This document shows, piece after piece, positions 1 through 7,597 of a stretch of 32,594 nt of DNA. Source of the DNA: Lentisphaeria bacterium (lineage in GTDB: Bacteria > Verrucomicrobiota > Lentisphaeria > Victivallales > Victivallaceae). The position numbers and the translations under genes are program-made. Each line of letters begins with the position of its first letter. Positions within the stretch are counted from its first letter, which is position 1. Below the pieces are notes generated by a model. The model searched no databases, was not told where the DNA came from, and worked only from the letters and a program-made list of their open reading frames with translations. The stretch is taken from positions 1 through 32,594 of the forward strand of contig CAAGDG010000150.1 of the NCBI GenBank assembly GCA_900768515.1. The letters are read 5' to 3'.

Positions 1-167
1 CTTTCGACGATCATACAATTCTTTTGAATTGATTTTTCTTGCATCTCGAAGTTCCATACTGATAATATAGTACGTTTGAAGAGATTCTACAAGTATTTTT
101 GTTTCTTATCTATAAATTGCCGAAACTATATTGTTATCCGTACAGAATCAAACAACCTGTTCCATGA

Positions 168-1970
168 ATGAGAAATATCCCTATGCCTGATTCTACTCCA
201 TGGTTCGATTTTCAACTCTCCGGCCTGGCGGATGGATGGAACTATGAATCCACCTGTCGCCGGGACGCGGAGGAGGTTTGCGTCGTACAATTTCGCTTCC
301 GCCGGGAACAGGCCGGCCCGCTCCCGGAACTCAGGCTTGAATTCGAACTGCCGTGGCTCGATATGCAGCTCAAATGGCAACCGCGCAGAAACGCGTCCGA
401 CTGCCACCACTTTTTCCCGTGCTGGTGGGACGGCGGAAAGATTCCGTATGGAATAACCCACAATCAGCCACTCTGGGTGTTCGCGAACGAAGCAGGAGAA
501 AACCGTCTGGCGCTCGCCTGCTCCGAATGCCGCCGGATCGTGCTTGCGGGCTGCGGAGTCGCGGAGAAAACAATCCAATGCCGACTGCTTTTCCACACGA
601 CGCCCTGCGATCCCGCTGCGGAATTCTCGTTTGAGCTCCGGATCGACCGTCGGGCGCTGCCGTACGATACGGTTCTCCGCGATCTAGCCGCGTGGCAGGC
701 GGAACGTTATCCCGCCGCTCCGGTTCCGGCGTCGGCCCTTCTTCCGGTCTACTCCACCTGGTATCAGTATCAGAAGGGCGTTTCGCAGGAGGAACTGGAG
801 AAGGAACTCCCGTTCGCGGCTGCCGCCGGGATGAAAACCCTCATTCTCGACGACGGCTGGCAGTGTGCCGGAAACGGCGGCGACGACGAGATGTCCGTGA
901 CCGGAGAGTGGCGGCCCGAACCGGGCAAATTCCCCGATCTGGCGGGTTTCGTCGAGCGATGCCGGGAGTCGGGTCTGGAATGCCTCCTCTGGGTCGGACT
1001 CCCGTTCGTCGGCAGAAAGTGTCCCGTCGTCTACGAAAGATTCCGGGGAAAGTTCCTGCTGGAAAACGGCTCCTTCGGGATTCTCGATCCGCGGTTTCCG
1101 GAGGTTCGGGAACACCTTGCCGAGGTTTGCCGCAGACTCATGACGGATTACGGTCTCGCCGGGCTGAAGCTCGATTTCATCGATCAGGTTCACCTGATCG
1201 GCAGAGACGATCCTGTGAAGGGAAACGATCCCGCCGGACGGGATTTCCGCTCCGTGGAAGAGGCGCTTGACGAACTGCTCGGCACGATCCATGCGGAACT
1301 GCGTACGATCCGGCCGGATGCGCTCATCGAATTCAGGCAGTTCTACTGCGGCCCTGCCGCCCGGCGGCATTGCAACATTCTCCGGGCGCAGGATTGTCCC
1401 GGCGACGGCTTTCAGAATCGCATGCGCACCGTCGATCTGCGGCTGACATGCGCAACGACCACGGTTCATGCCGACATGATACCCTGGCATCCGGCGGAAC
1501 AACCGGCTGTAATTCTGCGGCAGCTGCTCAACACGCTCTTTTCCGTGCCGCAGATCTCCGTCCGGCTCACGGAGATGCCGGATGAGTCCCGCAGGGCGGT
1601 GGCCGCTTACCTGAAGTTCACCGAACAACACCGCGAACTGCTGCTGAAAGGACGTCTCGCCGCACCGCATCCGGAACAGTATTATCCCGTGGTGTCGAGC
1701 ACGCTCGGCGACGAGACGCTGATCGCGGCATACGCTGAAAACCGGCTGCTCGAACCGCCGGAGGGCGTCCGGAAGATCGTCGTGGTCAATGCGTCCAGCC
1801 GGGATTCGGTTCTGCTGCACCTGAACTTTCCGGCCCTGGTGAAGATTTTCGAGTTGTCCGGAAAGCTCCTCAGGGAGGAGAGCTCTTCTCCGGGACTGCG
1901 GGAAATCGGCATCCCCTCCACGGGATACGCGGTGATAACGGCGGAGCCGTTCCGGAAAGGAGGCTGGTGA
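168..1970 (+). CDS. GH36-type alpha-galactosidase
   Basis: Predicted glycoside hydrolase of clan GH-D (melibiase, GH36 type) that removes terminal alpha-galactosyl residues from oligosaccharides. The N-terminal ~190 residues resemble the beta-sandwich domain of GH36, followed by a TIM barrel. Visible barrel motifs are LDDGWQ (residues 227-232), LLWVGLPF (about 273-280), LKLDFID (333-339, with D336 the expected nucleophile) and RAQD (406-409, with D409 a candidate acid/base). The C-terminal ~100 residues look like the usual beta domain. No signal peptide is visible, so it is probably cytoplasmic and acts on imported sugars. The ATG at 168 has no clear Shine-Dalgarno; the in-frame ATG at 183 is an alternative. 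The AT-rich leader (1-167) holds no convincing promoter. The metallophosphoesterase begins 3 nt after the stop. Substrate is inferred from the family only. Confidence 0.82.
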   Translation: MRNIPMPDSTPWFDFQLSGLADGWNYESTCRRDAEEVCVVQFRFRREQAGPLPELRLEFELPWLDMQLKWQPRRNASDCHHFFPCWWDGGKIPYGITHNQPLWVFANEAGENRLALACSECRRIVLAGCGVAEKTIQCRLLFHTTPCDPAAEFSFELRIDRRALPYDTVLRDLAAWQAERYPAAPVPASALLPVYSTWYQYQKGVSQEELEKELPFAAAAGMKTLILDDGWQCAGNGGDDEMSVTGEWRPEPGKFPDLAGFVERCRESGLECLLWVGLPFVGRKCPVVYERFRGKFLLENGSFGILDPRFPEVREHLAEVCRRLMTDYGLAGLKLDFIDQVHLIGRDDPVKGNDPAGRDFRSVEEALDELLGTIHAELRTIRPDALIEFRQFYCGPAARRHCNILRAQDCPGDGFQNRMRTVDLRLTCATTTVHADMIPWHPAEQPAVILRQLLNTLFSVPQISVRLTEMPDESRRAVAAYLKFTEQHRELLLKGRLAAPHPEQYYPVVSSTLGDETLIAAYAENRLLEPPEGVRKIVVVNASSRDSVLLHLNFPALVKIFELSGKLLREESSSPGLREIGIPSTGYAVITAEPFRKGGW

Positions 1971-1973
1971 AAA

Positions 1974-2852
1974 ATGTCTCCCCCGCTGCCCGCCGTTCCC
2001 CGGAAGTATACCCGCGCGACGATTCGAATCGGTCTGCCGGAACCAGTTCGGCTGCTTCACCTGTCCGACACTCATCTCACCCTTGCCGATGGACGCGACA
2101 ATGAGCGCAAACGGCAACTGGCCAGTCGTTGTACAGCCGATTTCGCCGTCGGCGGCTGTAATTCCAGGAAGCATCTTGAAGAAGCGCTCGCCTATGCGAA
2201 AGAACACGCTGAACTTATCGTTAATACCGGTGATCTGATTGATTTCATCTCATACCGGAATCTTGATTTGGCGAGAGAGTTTTTTTCGAAGCACGACTGC
2301 GTCGTCGCTGCCGGCAACCACGAATTCAGTAAATATGTCGGAGAGGCGTGGGTGGATGAGGCGTACAAGCTCGACTCCCTTTTGCTGGTTCAGCAATACT
2401 ATCCGAACAACCTGCGCTTCACTTCGCGGATCGTCGGCGGAGTGAATCTCGTCGCCGTAGACAATTCTTACTATCTTTTTCGGGAAGAGGAACTTGAACG
2501 ATTTGAAACCGAGATTGCACGCGGCTATCCGATCGTCCTGCTCCTTCACAATCCGCTCCATACCGACGAGCTTTACCACGAAATGATGGTCAACCGGAAG
2601 AGCGAATGCGCCTACCTTGTCGGCACGCCGGAAGAACTGCTGAAGCCGTACTGTGATCACCGTTATCGCCAGCAGCGGCCTGATGACGCCACACTCGCGT
2701 TCCTCGATCGTCTGGCACACGAACCGCTGGTCAAAGCTATTCTGGCCGGTCATCTTCATTTCAACTTCGACACGAATTTTGCCGGGCGGATTCCTCAACA
2801 TATCACGGGAGGCGGATTTCAGGATTTCGCGTGCACGGTGGAGCTGGTTTGA
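1974..2852 (+). CDS. Calcineurin-like metallophosphoesterase
   Basis: Predicted two-metal phosphoesterase of 292 residues. All family metal motifs appear in order: LSDTH (D-x-H) near residue 30, NTGDLID (GDxxD) near 84, AAGNHEF (GNHE) near 112, LLLHNPLH near 184 and AGHLHFNF (GHxH) near 262. No signal peptide or membrane segment is seen. A strong AGGAGG lies at 1959-1964, at the end of the upstream alpha-galactosidase gene and 3 nt from its stop, so the two are very likely co-transcribed. The physiological substrate cannot be told from sequence; the family includes cyclic nucleotide, nucleotide and sugar-phosphate phosphatases, and the pairing suggests a sugar-related phosphate. It is the last high-GC gene before the AT-rich island. 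Confidence 0.82.
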   Translation: MSPPLPAVPRKYTRATIRIGLPEPVRLLHLSDTHLTLADGRDNERKRQLASRCTADFAVGGCNSRKHLEEALAYAKEHAELIVNTGDLIDFISYRNLDLAREFFSKHDCVVAAGNHEFSKYVGEAWVDEAYKLDSLLLVQQYYPNNLRFTSRIVGGVNLVAVDNSYYLFREEELERFETEIARGYPIVLLLHNPLHTDELYHEMMVNRKSECAYLVGTPEELLKPYCDHRYRQQRPDDATLAFLDRLAHEPLVKAILAGHLHFNFDTNFAGRIPQHITGGGFQDFACTVELV

Positions 2853-2995
2853 GAACAGAATTTTTGCACAAACGGCCCGCCGGAAAACAAAATCAATGCA
2901 GTGAAACAGGGAATTGATGATTCAGGATTACGGCGGGTAAAGAACAGTCTACATGATACTGGAACCGGGAAGAACAAAAGGGAATGCAGCGTTTA

Positions 2996-3052
2996 TTGAC
3001 TTTGGTAAAGTACGCATAATTATTTGTGATAAAATCACAACATATCAGGAGG
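2996..3052 (+). promoter_or_regulatory. Control region of the AT-rich island operon with palindromic operator
   Basis: TTGACT (2996-3001) could be a -35 box, but the -10 (within CATAATTATT, 3015-3024) is poorly defined. It is followed by a perfect odd-centred palindrome, TTGTGAT-AAA-ATCACAA (3024-3040), whose arms resemble CRP/FNR-type half sites (TGTGA/TCACA) with a 5-bp instead of 6-bp centre. A strong AGGAGG follows at 3047-3052. The palindrome between promoter and ribosome binding site suggests repression. The remaining bases from 2853 to 2995 carry nothing recognisable. Confidence 0.45.
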
Positions 3053-3059
3053 TATGGCA

Positions 3060-4285
3060 ATGGCACAGAAACCGGCGGGGGCTTCTATCCCTATTACAAA
3101 TACAAACTACAGGCGAAATATTTGCCAGTCAGAGAAGATCCCCTTTGAAAAGGTTGCAGAAGATTTTTCAAAACAGAAGTTAACCTTGTTAAACTGCGAC
3201 TGGAAACAATCGGCAAAAATTATTCAAATGTCGCGTGTAAATGAACATCTTTCAAATCTGCTATATCGACAAAATACAAATCCGCTATCGGGACCAACTT
3301 GCTTAGGAAATTATAATTTTCTATCAGCGATGTTCCTCAAGCATTAACAGTACTTTGCCATTTTCCATTTACCTATAGCTTTAGCGAAGACCTGATGATA
3401 AGCCAGGTCGATCAAGGCGGAAATTATTTGGCAGTAACTCCTCCACGCTTGCAGCATACTCCCTTTTATTTTTTGCGTTTATTTGTTCATGATAAGACAA
3501 TAACAGAATATAGTTATGACGAATACGGATTTCAAAAGTCAGAATATCTGATGGCTGAAAAACTTGCATCCGAGTATGGATATACAGGAAGTTGGGGAGG
3601 GGATTATCCCGAAATTATGACAGGGGGCTTCCTGGCTTCGCCTTATTTGTTGGCTGAACATAGCGAATATGGTCGGTTGTTTTATATTTATGATTGCAGA
3701 GGTAAGATAAGTTGTTTATTTGAAATGATTCCTGTGGGTGAAGACGTTTTGGTCCTGCCTTGCAGTTATCGAAACCGAAATGGTTTATCAGGACTGCCTA
3801 AGGTATATTTTCAGCAAAGTGCAAATGTTTCCATTTGGGGCGTGGACAAAATCTGTAATCCCGCGACTGAGCATGTGATTCTCTATCATAACCCCGGCAT
3901 TATGCGTTTGAAATTTCCGAATGCTTCAGTGGCGATGGGATGTATTCTTGGCGGACTTGATTCGATTCCTTATGTATCCTGCGGGGAGTTGTATGAAAAA
4001 CAGAATCATATTTTGGTTTCTGAAAATGAATTTGATCTCGCTTTTGCTTTGAACCTTGCAGTTGCCATGAAAAAACAAGGCGTTCCAGTGGTTCGTTTTA
4101 TGAAGATTGAATCTGCCAACCGGAACAAAACAGATTATAACTGGGACGGGATAATGTATCCGGCAACACAGTTAAGCGATATGCAAATTCAAAAAATCAC
4201 TCCTGCGGAATTGCGGTTGCTGGCTGAATCCAATGGAGTTCAAATTCCGGAAAATTTTGTAAATTACTTTGAGCAGGTTTACTGA
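3060..4285 (+). pseudogene. Frameshifted gene of unknown family, partner of the RepA-like ATPase
   Basis: Two open segments make one gene if a single T is missing from the T-run at 3317-3320. The first runs from 3060 (phase 3, closed by a stop at 3345-3347); the second is open from 3317 (phase 2) to 4285. Reading through, the junction would be LGNYNF-SISDVPQALTVL, and protein-like sequence continues upstream of the first ATG of the second segment (3395). The intact product would have about 408 residues. The start is ATG 3060, 7 nt after AGGAGG (3047-3052); the ATG at 3054 is too close to it. I do not recognise the family. The end (about residues 280-360) has a pattern loosely like a degenerate TOPRIM fold (GCILGGLDS, then ILVSENEFDLAFALNLA). 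No canonical slippery heptamer is present, so this is a true indel or a sequencing error. The stop overlaps the next gene's start (TGATG). Base composition is far more AT-rich than the flanks. Confidence 0.6.
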
Positions 4286-6714
4286 TGGATACACAAAATG
4301 AACTGAAAGAGTTCTTTGTAAATTTTTTTGTGCCGATTGACAATATTCCGGAGGATACAGCCTGGCGTAACTCTATCAGCATGGAAGCGCGTGCTTCCAT
4401 GCTGATAGATAATGCTTCTCTGGAGGAATTGTCTTCGCTTTTCAATGTATGTATCAATGAAAATGTTCTTACTCTTCAATTGCCTGTTCCGCTGTCGGTT
4501 CAAGTTACTGCACCGACGACTTTTCCCGCACCCACGACAGTCGGATACACCTACGTAGATGTATGTTATTCTTGGAATTTTTCCAGTTACTGCATAACGA
4601 GAACAGAAACAACAACTGACTACTTCCAGATTAGTGGACGTTGGCATATAAAAGATTCATTGTTTGAGAGAAGTAAATGCGAAAATCTCTTGACGCGAAA
4701 TTTACACAATGCAAAACCCTCTTTTTACTGGAATGACTCCGGAGCTGTAAATATTTTGCATGATTGTTCAGGTAAACTTCAAGAGAAGTTGAAAAAGTAT
4801 TTTGCTGAGCATTCGACTTTCCAGTTGGCAGAATCATTAACTTCCTATAATACTCCGGAGAAAATCTGCCGTTTCTTTCGTAAGGAAGCATTGCCGTTAT
4901 CACCGATCTCTTTGTCTCATCACCTCTTGCAGTTTGAAGATGTTGCTTCGACAATACCATTCGAGCCTGTTATTTCTGGACAAAACGAAGCTGAAAGTGT
5001 TCACGATTCCTTAAAAAGCATGTTCTCTGCAAAGCGATTGCCAAGTTCATTATTAGAATATCAGCCTAAAGTGTATGAGAAATCGCAACAGTTTCTTTTT
5101 CCGTTCAAGGATGAAGATAACTATACGATCATGACTGTGTTGAAATGTTATGATGATACTTTTCAGCAAAAAAGTTTCCTGCCCGTGACACGCTGGCAGG
5201 TCAAGCATACTCTTCAACGATATTGCATGGCTGTTCCAGGTGAAAAGAAATTATCTTTATTCAATTTGCCGGAGTTGGCAGCTTGTCCGGATGTACCTGT
5301 CATATTGACTGACAGCCTTGAAATAGCCGCCCTTAATCAAGCAAAGATAGAGTCGGAGAAATTGATTTTCACCAGCTTTATTTGCGATGATGGGCATTAT
5401 GATCAGGTGGATTGGAAGCCGTTAAAAGGTCGTCAACTTTATCTGCTTGTCACGAATCATTCAGGCAGAACATTCGAAGAAGCCTGTTTGAAAACCGGTA
5501 AGCTGGCAGATTATTTGAAGGAATCTCAAGCAATAAAACTTCAGTTCGTTCGCGTTCCTGTCTGGTATCGTCCTCTTCCTGTGTTGCATAGTATTCAAGA
5601 GTTGATCTCGGCATATAAAGCAGCTCCCCCGCAGCCTTATAAAGAAGATATACGGATATTGACGCCGGAAGAGTTTGAAACGATTCGAAAAACGGCAGAG
5701 CAGAGGATTGGCATACCGCCGGAAGCGTGGTGGAAAACTGTACAGGAACAAAAGACTTCGATTTCTTTCTCCTCTGAAGAGAAGCTGTCCACATCCGACA
5801 GATTCGATTACATTCTCTGGCCGCTGCTGATTCGTGGAACAAGTACAATGCTCTATGCTCGCAAGAGCTTGGGGAAAAGTGCCTTGAGCCACAGCATTGC
5901 AGCCTGTCTCAGTGCCGTTGGCAAAACACGCTTATTTGAAGAAAATCGCTGGGGAGCTTCTAAGGGAGCTTGGAACTCTTATAAAGTTTTATACCTCGAC
6001 TTTGAAAACGGAGAAATGGGACATAAAGATCTGTTGAAGAGAGTATGCAACCTCTATTGGCGTACAGAGAAAGTTAAACAAGATGAAGATTCCAAGAACT
6101 TCATTTGGAAAGACATGCCTAAACTTGGCTTGGCAGGAATTAACTATGCGCTGCCGGAGAACCATCAGAAAATCTTGGATATGTTGGACGCCGCCAGCGA
6201 TGAAGGCGAACCGGAACATCCGGTAGATGTTCTTGTCATTGATACTTATCACGAGTTTACGCAACTTCAGGATCAGGTGAATACACATCAAGGATTACGA
6301 TCATTGTTGCGTATGCTTAACGAGCGTAATATTGCCACTTTAGTTTTAAATCATCCCAAACCCAGCGATGATTCGAAGATGTATGGGCATGGGATTATTT
6401 TGGAGTCTTTCTTTTACGTGATGGATTTAGAGCGAAAAGGACGAGACTCTCATTCTCTCGCCGAACCTATGGAAGTTCACTTTAAGGCGGTTCGTTCCGG
6501 TTGGTTGGCGACCAATCAGGAACCGTTTAAAATATATCAGCCGGAGTCGCCGGGCAGATGGCATCTCTATTCGCCCGAACGTTCTGCAACAGAAGAACGG
6601 AACCGGATAAGAGACTACTATATCAATGTGGAAAAGTTTGGGAAAGAGGAAACGGCAAAACTACTCGGAACATCTCCAGCTTCGTTATATCGTGATGTAA
6701 AAGATGCTGATTGA
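4285..6714 (+). CDS. RepA/AAA_25-like P-loop ATPase with C-terminal HTH
   Basis: 809-residue protein with a RecA-like ATPase of the RepA/AAA_25 type, the family of plasmid and phage replicative-helicase-like initiators. The Walker A is ARKSLGKS (525-532; Ala replaces the first Gly, as in many RepA-like ATPases), the first strand LYLDFENG follows (D572), and VLVIDTYHEF (D653) and VLNHPKP complete the core. The ~500-residue N-terminal half includes a TOPRIM-like stretch (about 330-430) without clear catalytic acidic residues. The last ~35 residues (from YYINVEKF, ending in LYRDVKDAD) look like a helix-turn-helix for DNA binding. Start and upstream stop overlap as TGATG, so it is coupled to the frameshifted gene. 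It is AT-rich against a GC-rich background and contains a perfect 17-bp hairpin near its 5' end. A replication or maintenance role is inferred; no recombinase lies nearby. Confidence 0.75.
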   Translation: MDTQNELKEFFVNFFVPIDNIPEDTAWRNSISMEARASMLIDNASLEELSSLFNVCINENVLTLQLPVPLSVQVTAPTTFPAPTTVGYTYVDVCYSWNFSSYCITRTETTTDYFQISGRWHIKDSLFERSKCENLLTRNLHNAKPSFYWNDSGAVNILHDCSGKLQEKLKKYFAEHSTFQLAESLTSYNTPEKICRFFRKEALPLSPISLSHHLLQFEDVASTIPFEPVISGQNEAESVHDSLKSMFSAKRLPSSLLEYQPKVYEKSQQFLFPFKDEDNYTIMTVLKCYDDTFQQKSFLPVTRWQVKHTLQRYCMAVPGEKKLSLFNLPELAACPDVPVILTDSLEIAALNQAKIESEKLIFTSFICDDGHYDQVDWKPLKGRQLYLLVTNHSGRTFEEACLKTGKLADYLKESQAIKLQFVRVPVWYRPLPVLHSIQELISAYKAAPPQPYKEDIRILTPEEFETIRKTAEQRIGIPPEAWWKTVQEQKTSISFSSEEKLSTSDRFDYILWPLLIRGTSTMLYARKSLGKSALSHSIAACLSAVGKTRLFEENRWGASKGAWNSYKVLYLDFENGEMGHKDLLKRVCNLYWRTEKVKQDEDSKNFIWKDMPKLGLAGINYALPENHQKILDMLDAASDEGEPEHPVDVLVIDTYHEFTQLQDQVNTHQGLRSLLRMLNERNIATLVLNHPKPSDDSKMYGHGIILESFFYVMDLERKGRDSHSLAEPMEVHFKAVRSGWLATNQEPFKIYQPESPGRWHLYSPERSATEERNRIRDYYINVEKFGKEETAKLLGTSPASLYRDVKDAD
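4372..4409. repeat. Perfect 17-bp inverted repeat inside the ATPase gene
   Basis: The arms TCTATCAGCATGGAAGC (4372-4388) and its exact reverse complement (4393-4409) flank a 4-nt loop GCGT. It lies about 30 codons into the RepA-like gene. In mRNA it would form a very stable hairpin near the translation start; in DNA it could extrude as a cruciform or bind a dimeric protein. Confidence 0.85.
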
Positions 6715-7116
6715 TCCGATTGCATTTTTTTGTTGAGATGATATAGTATTTATAGTTGTTTGATTTCAGGATTGGAGCCGGGGTACCACTCTTTTTAAAG
6801 GGTGCCATCGGGTGCCGTTTACAAGGAAAAAAGTGCCGAAAAGTGCCGTTTTTATGATCTTGGAAGCCTTGCAAGTCCATCAGGTCAGAACGATAGTTTT
6901 TCGTTTCAGACCAATGGGTTGTAACTTATTTTGAGCTCAAGCTGCGGGTAGTTGGCTCTACACTATGGGTGTACCATTTTTTTGTCTTCATCACGGAGCA
7001 GTTGCGCAAAGGCAATGATACCGTGGGGGAAATCGATTTTCCGGTTTGTGCGACTTTTGTGAGACCCAGCCCTCCTCCCGCCCTGCGATTTTCCTGAAAA
7101 AACAAACGGGCTTCCC
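6715..7116. other. Gene-free stretch after the RepA-like gene
   Basis: No convincing coding sequence was found here. The AT-rich composition of the island fades gradually toward the GC-rich MarR gene. The only structure seen is the phased GTGCC array at 6802-6847 and short T-runs (6724-6731, 6970-6977). I searched for a tRNA, a direct repeat shared with 2853-3050, and an integrase fragment, and found none. The right end of the island probably falls here but cannot be placed exactly. Confidence 0.5.
6802..6847 (+). repeat. Helically phased GTGCC box array (iteron-like)
   Basis: Four GTGCC copies begin at 6802, 6812, 6833 and 6843, giving spacings of 10, 21 and 10 bp, i.e. one, two and one helical turns. 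The pattern is AT-rich between boxes and a related GTACC lies at 6783. It lies about 90 bp after the stop of the RepA-like gene. Phased short repeats next to a replication-initiator-like gene resemble iterons or a cooperative binding site; function is inferred. Confidence 0.5.
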
Positions 7117-7158
7117 TTGAAAAATGTCTTTTTTCAGGCTATATTATTAGGATCCTAA
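7117..7158 (+). promoter_or_regulatory. marR-type promoter with overlapping operator
   Basis: TTGAAA (7117-7122), a 17-bp spacer and TATATT (7140-7145) form a good sigma-70 promoter. Starting 1 nt after the -10 is the perfect palindrome TTAGGATCCTAA (7147-7158), whose TTAG/CTAA ends match the known SlyA/MarR operator type TTAGCAAGCTAA. The MarR gene starts at 7175, so autorepression is the simplest reading. Confidence 0.7.
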
Positions 7159-7174
7159 CAATAAAAAAGATTCC

Positions 7175-7597
7175 ATGGAACGCTCACTGCATTACAATCT
7201 TCTGGCGGCGCATACGCTGTTTCAGAAACGGTTCCTCGCCCGGCTGGCCCGGGTGTATCCTGAGCTTCTGCCCGGACAGCCGAAGGTCATAGACTACCTG
7301 ATGAGCCACCCCGATTCCTTTCAACGGGAAATCGCCGACGGCTGTCTGGTCGACCCGGCGACCCTCTCGCCGATCCTCGGGAAGATGGAGCAGTCCGGAC
7401 TGATCCGCCGATCCAGAACCGACGGAAACCGGAAAAATTCCATCGTCACCCTCTCGGAAGCCGGACGGGAAATCGGACGGAAACTCCGGGAACTCTTCCG
7501 GGAAACCGAACAGGATGCGTGTGACGGCGTTCCCGAAAACGACAGAGACGTTCTGCTGCGGTGCCTGTCGCAGATTCAGAAAAATTTCCGGAGTTGA
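7175..7597 (+). CDS. MarR-family transcriptional regulator
   Basis: 140-residue winged-helix regulator. The core runs PGQPKVIDYLM (helix), REIADGCLVDPATLSPILGKMEQSGLIRR (recognition helix, about residues 50-80), then the wing RTDGNRKNSIVTLSEAGRE (about 81-99), which is the usual MarR order and length. It most likely binds the TTAGGATCCTAA palindrome at 7147-7158 in its own promoter and controls itself and the membrane protein that follows. The stop overlaps the next start as TGATG, so the two are coupled. Such regulators usually respond to small phenolic or other toxic ligands; the ligand is unknown here. Confidence 0.88.
   Translation: MERSLHYNLLAAHTLFQKRFLARLARVYPELLPGQPKVIDYLMSHPDSFQREIADGCLVDPATLSPILGKMEQSGLIRRSRTDGNRKNSIVTLSEAGREIGRKLRELFRETEQDACDGVPENDRDVLLRCLSQIQKNFRS

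Noticed and set aside
684..2207. 507-codon minus-strand frame over the alpha-galactosidase and phosphoesterase
   Set aside because: Antisense to two clear genes; low-complexity Arg/Pro/Gly-rich translation without motifs.
3310..3322. Programmed -1 ribosomal frameshifting at the T-run
   Set aside because: The zero-frame codons around AATTTT do not form an X-XXY-YYZ slippery heptamer, and no clear downstream pseudoknot was seen; a plain indel or sequencing error is more likely.
6715..7116. tRNA or att site at the right edge of the island
   Set aside because: No cloverleaf or T-loop sequence, and no direct repeat of useful length shared with the left edge (only a chance 8-mer GCACAAAC).
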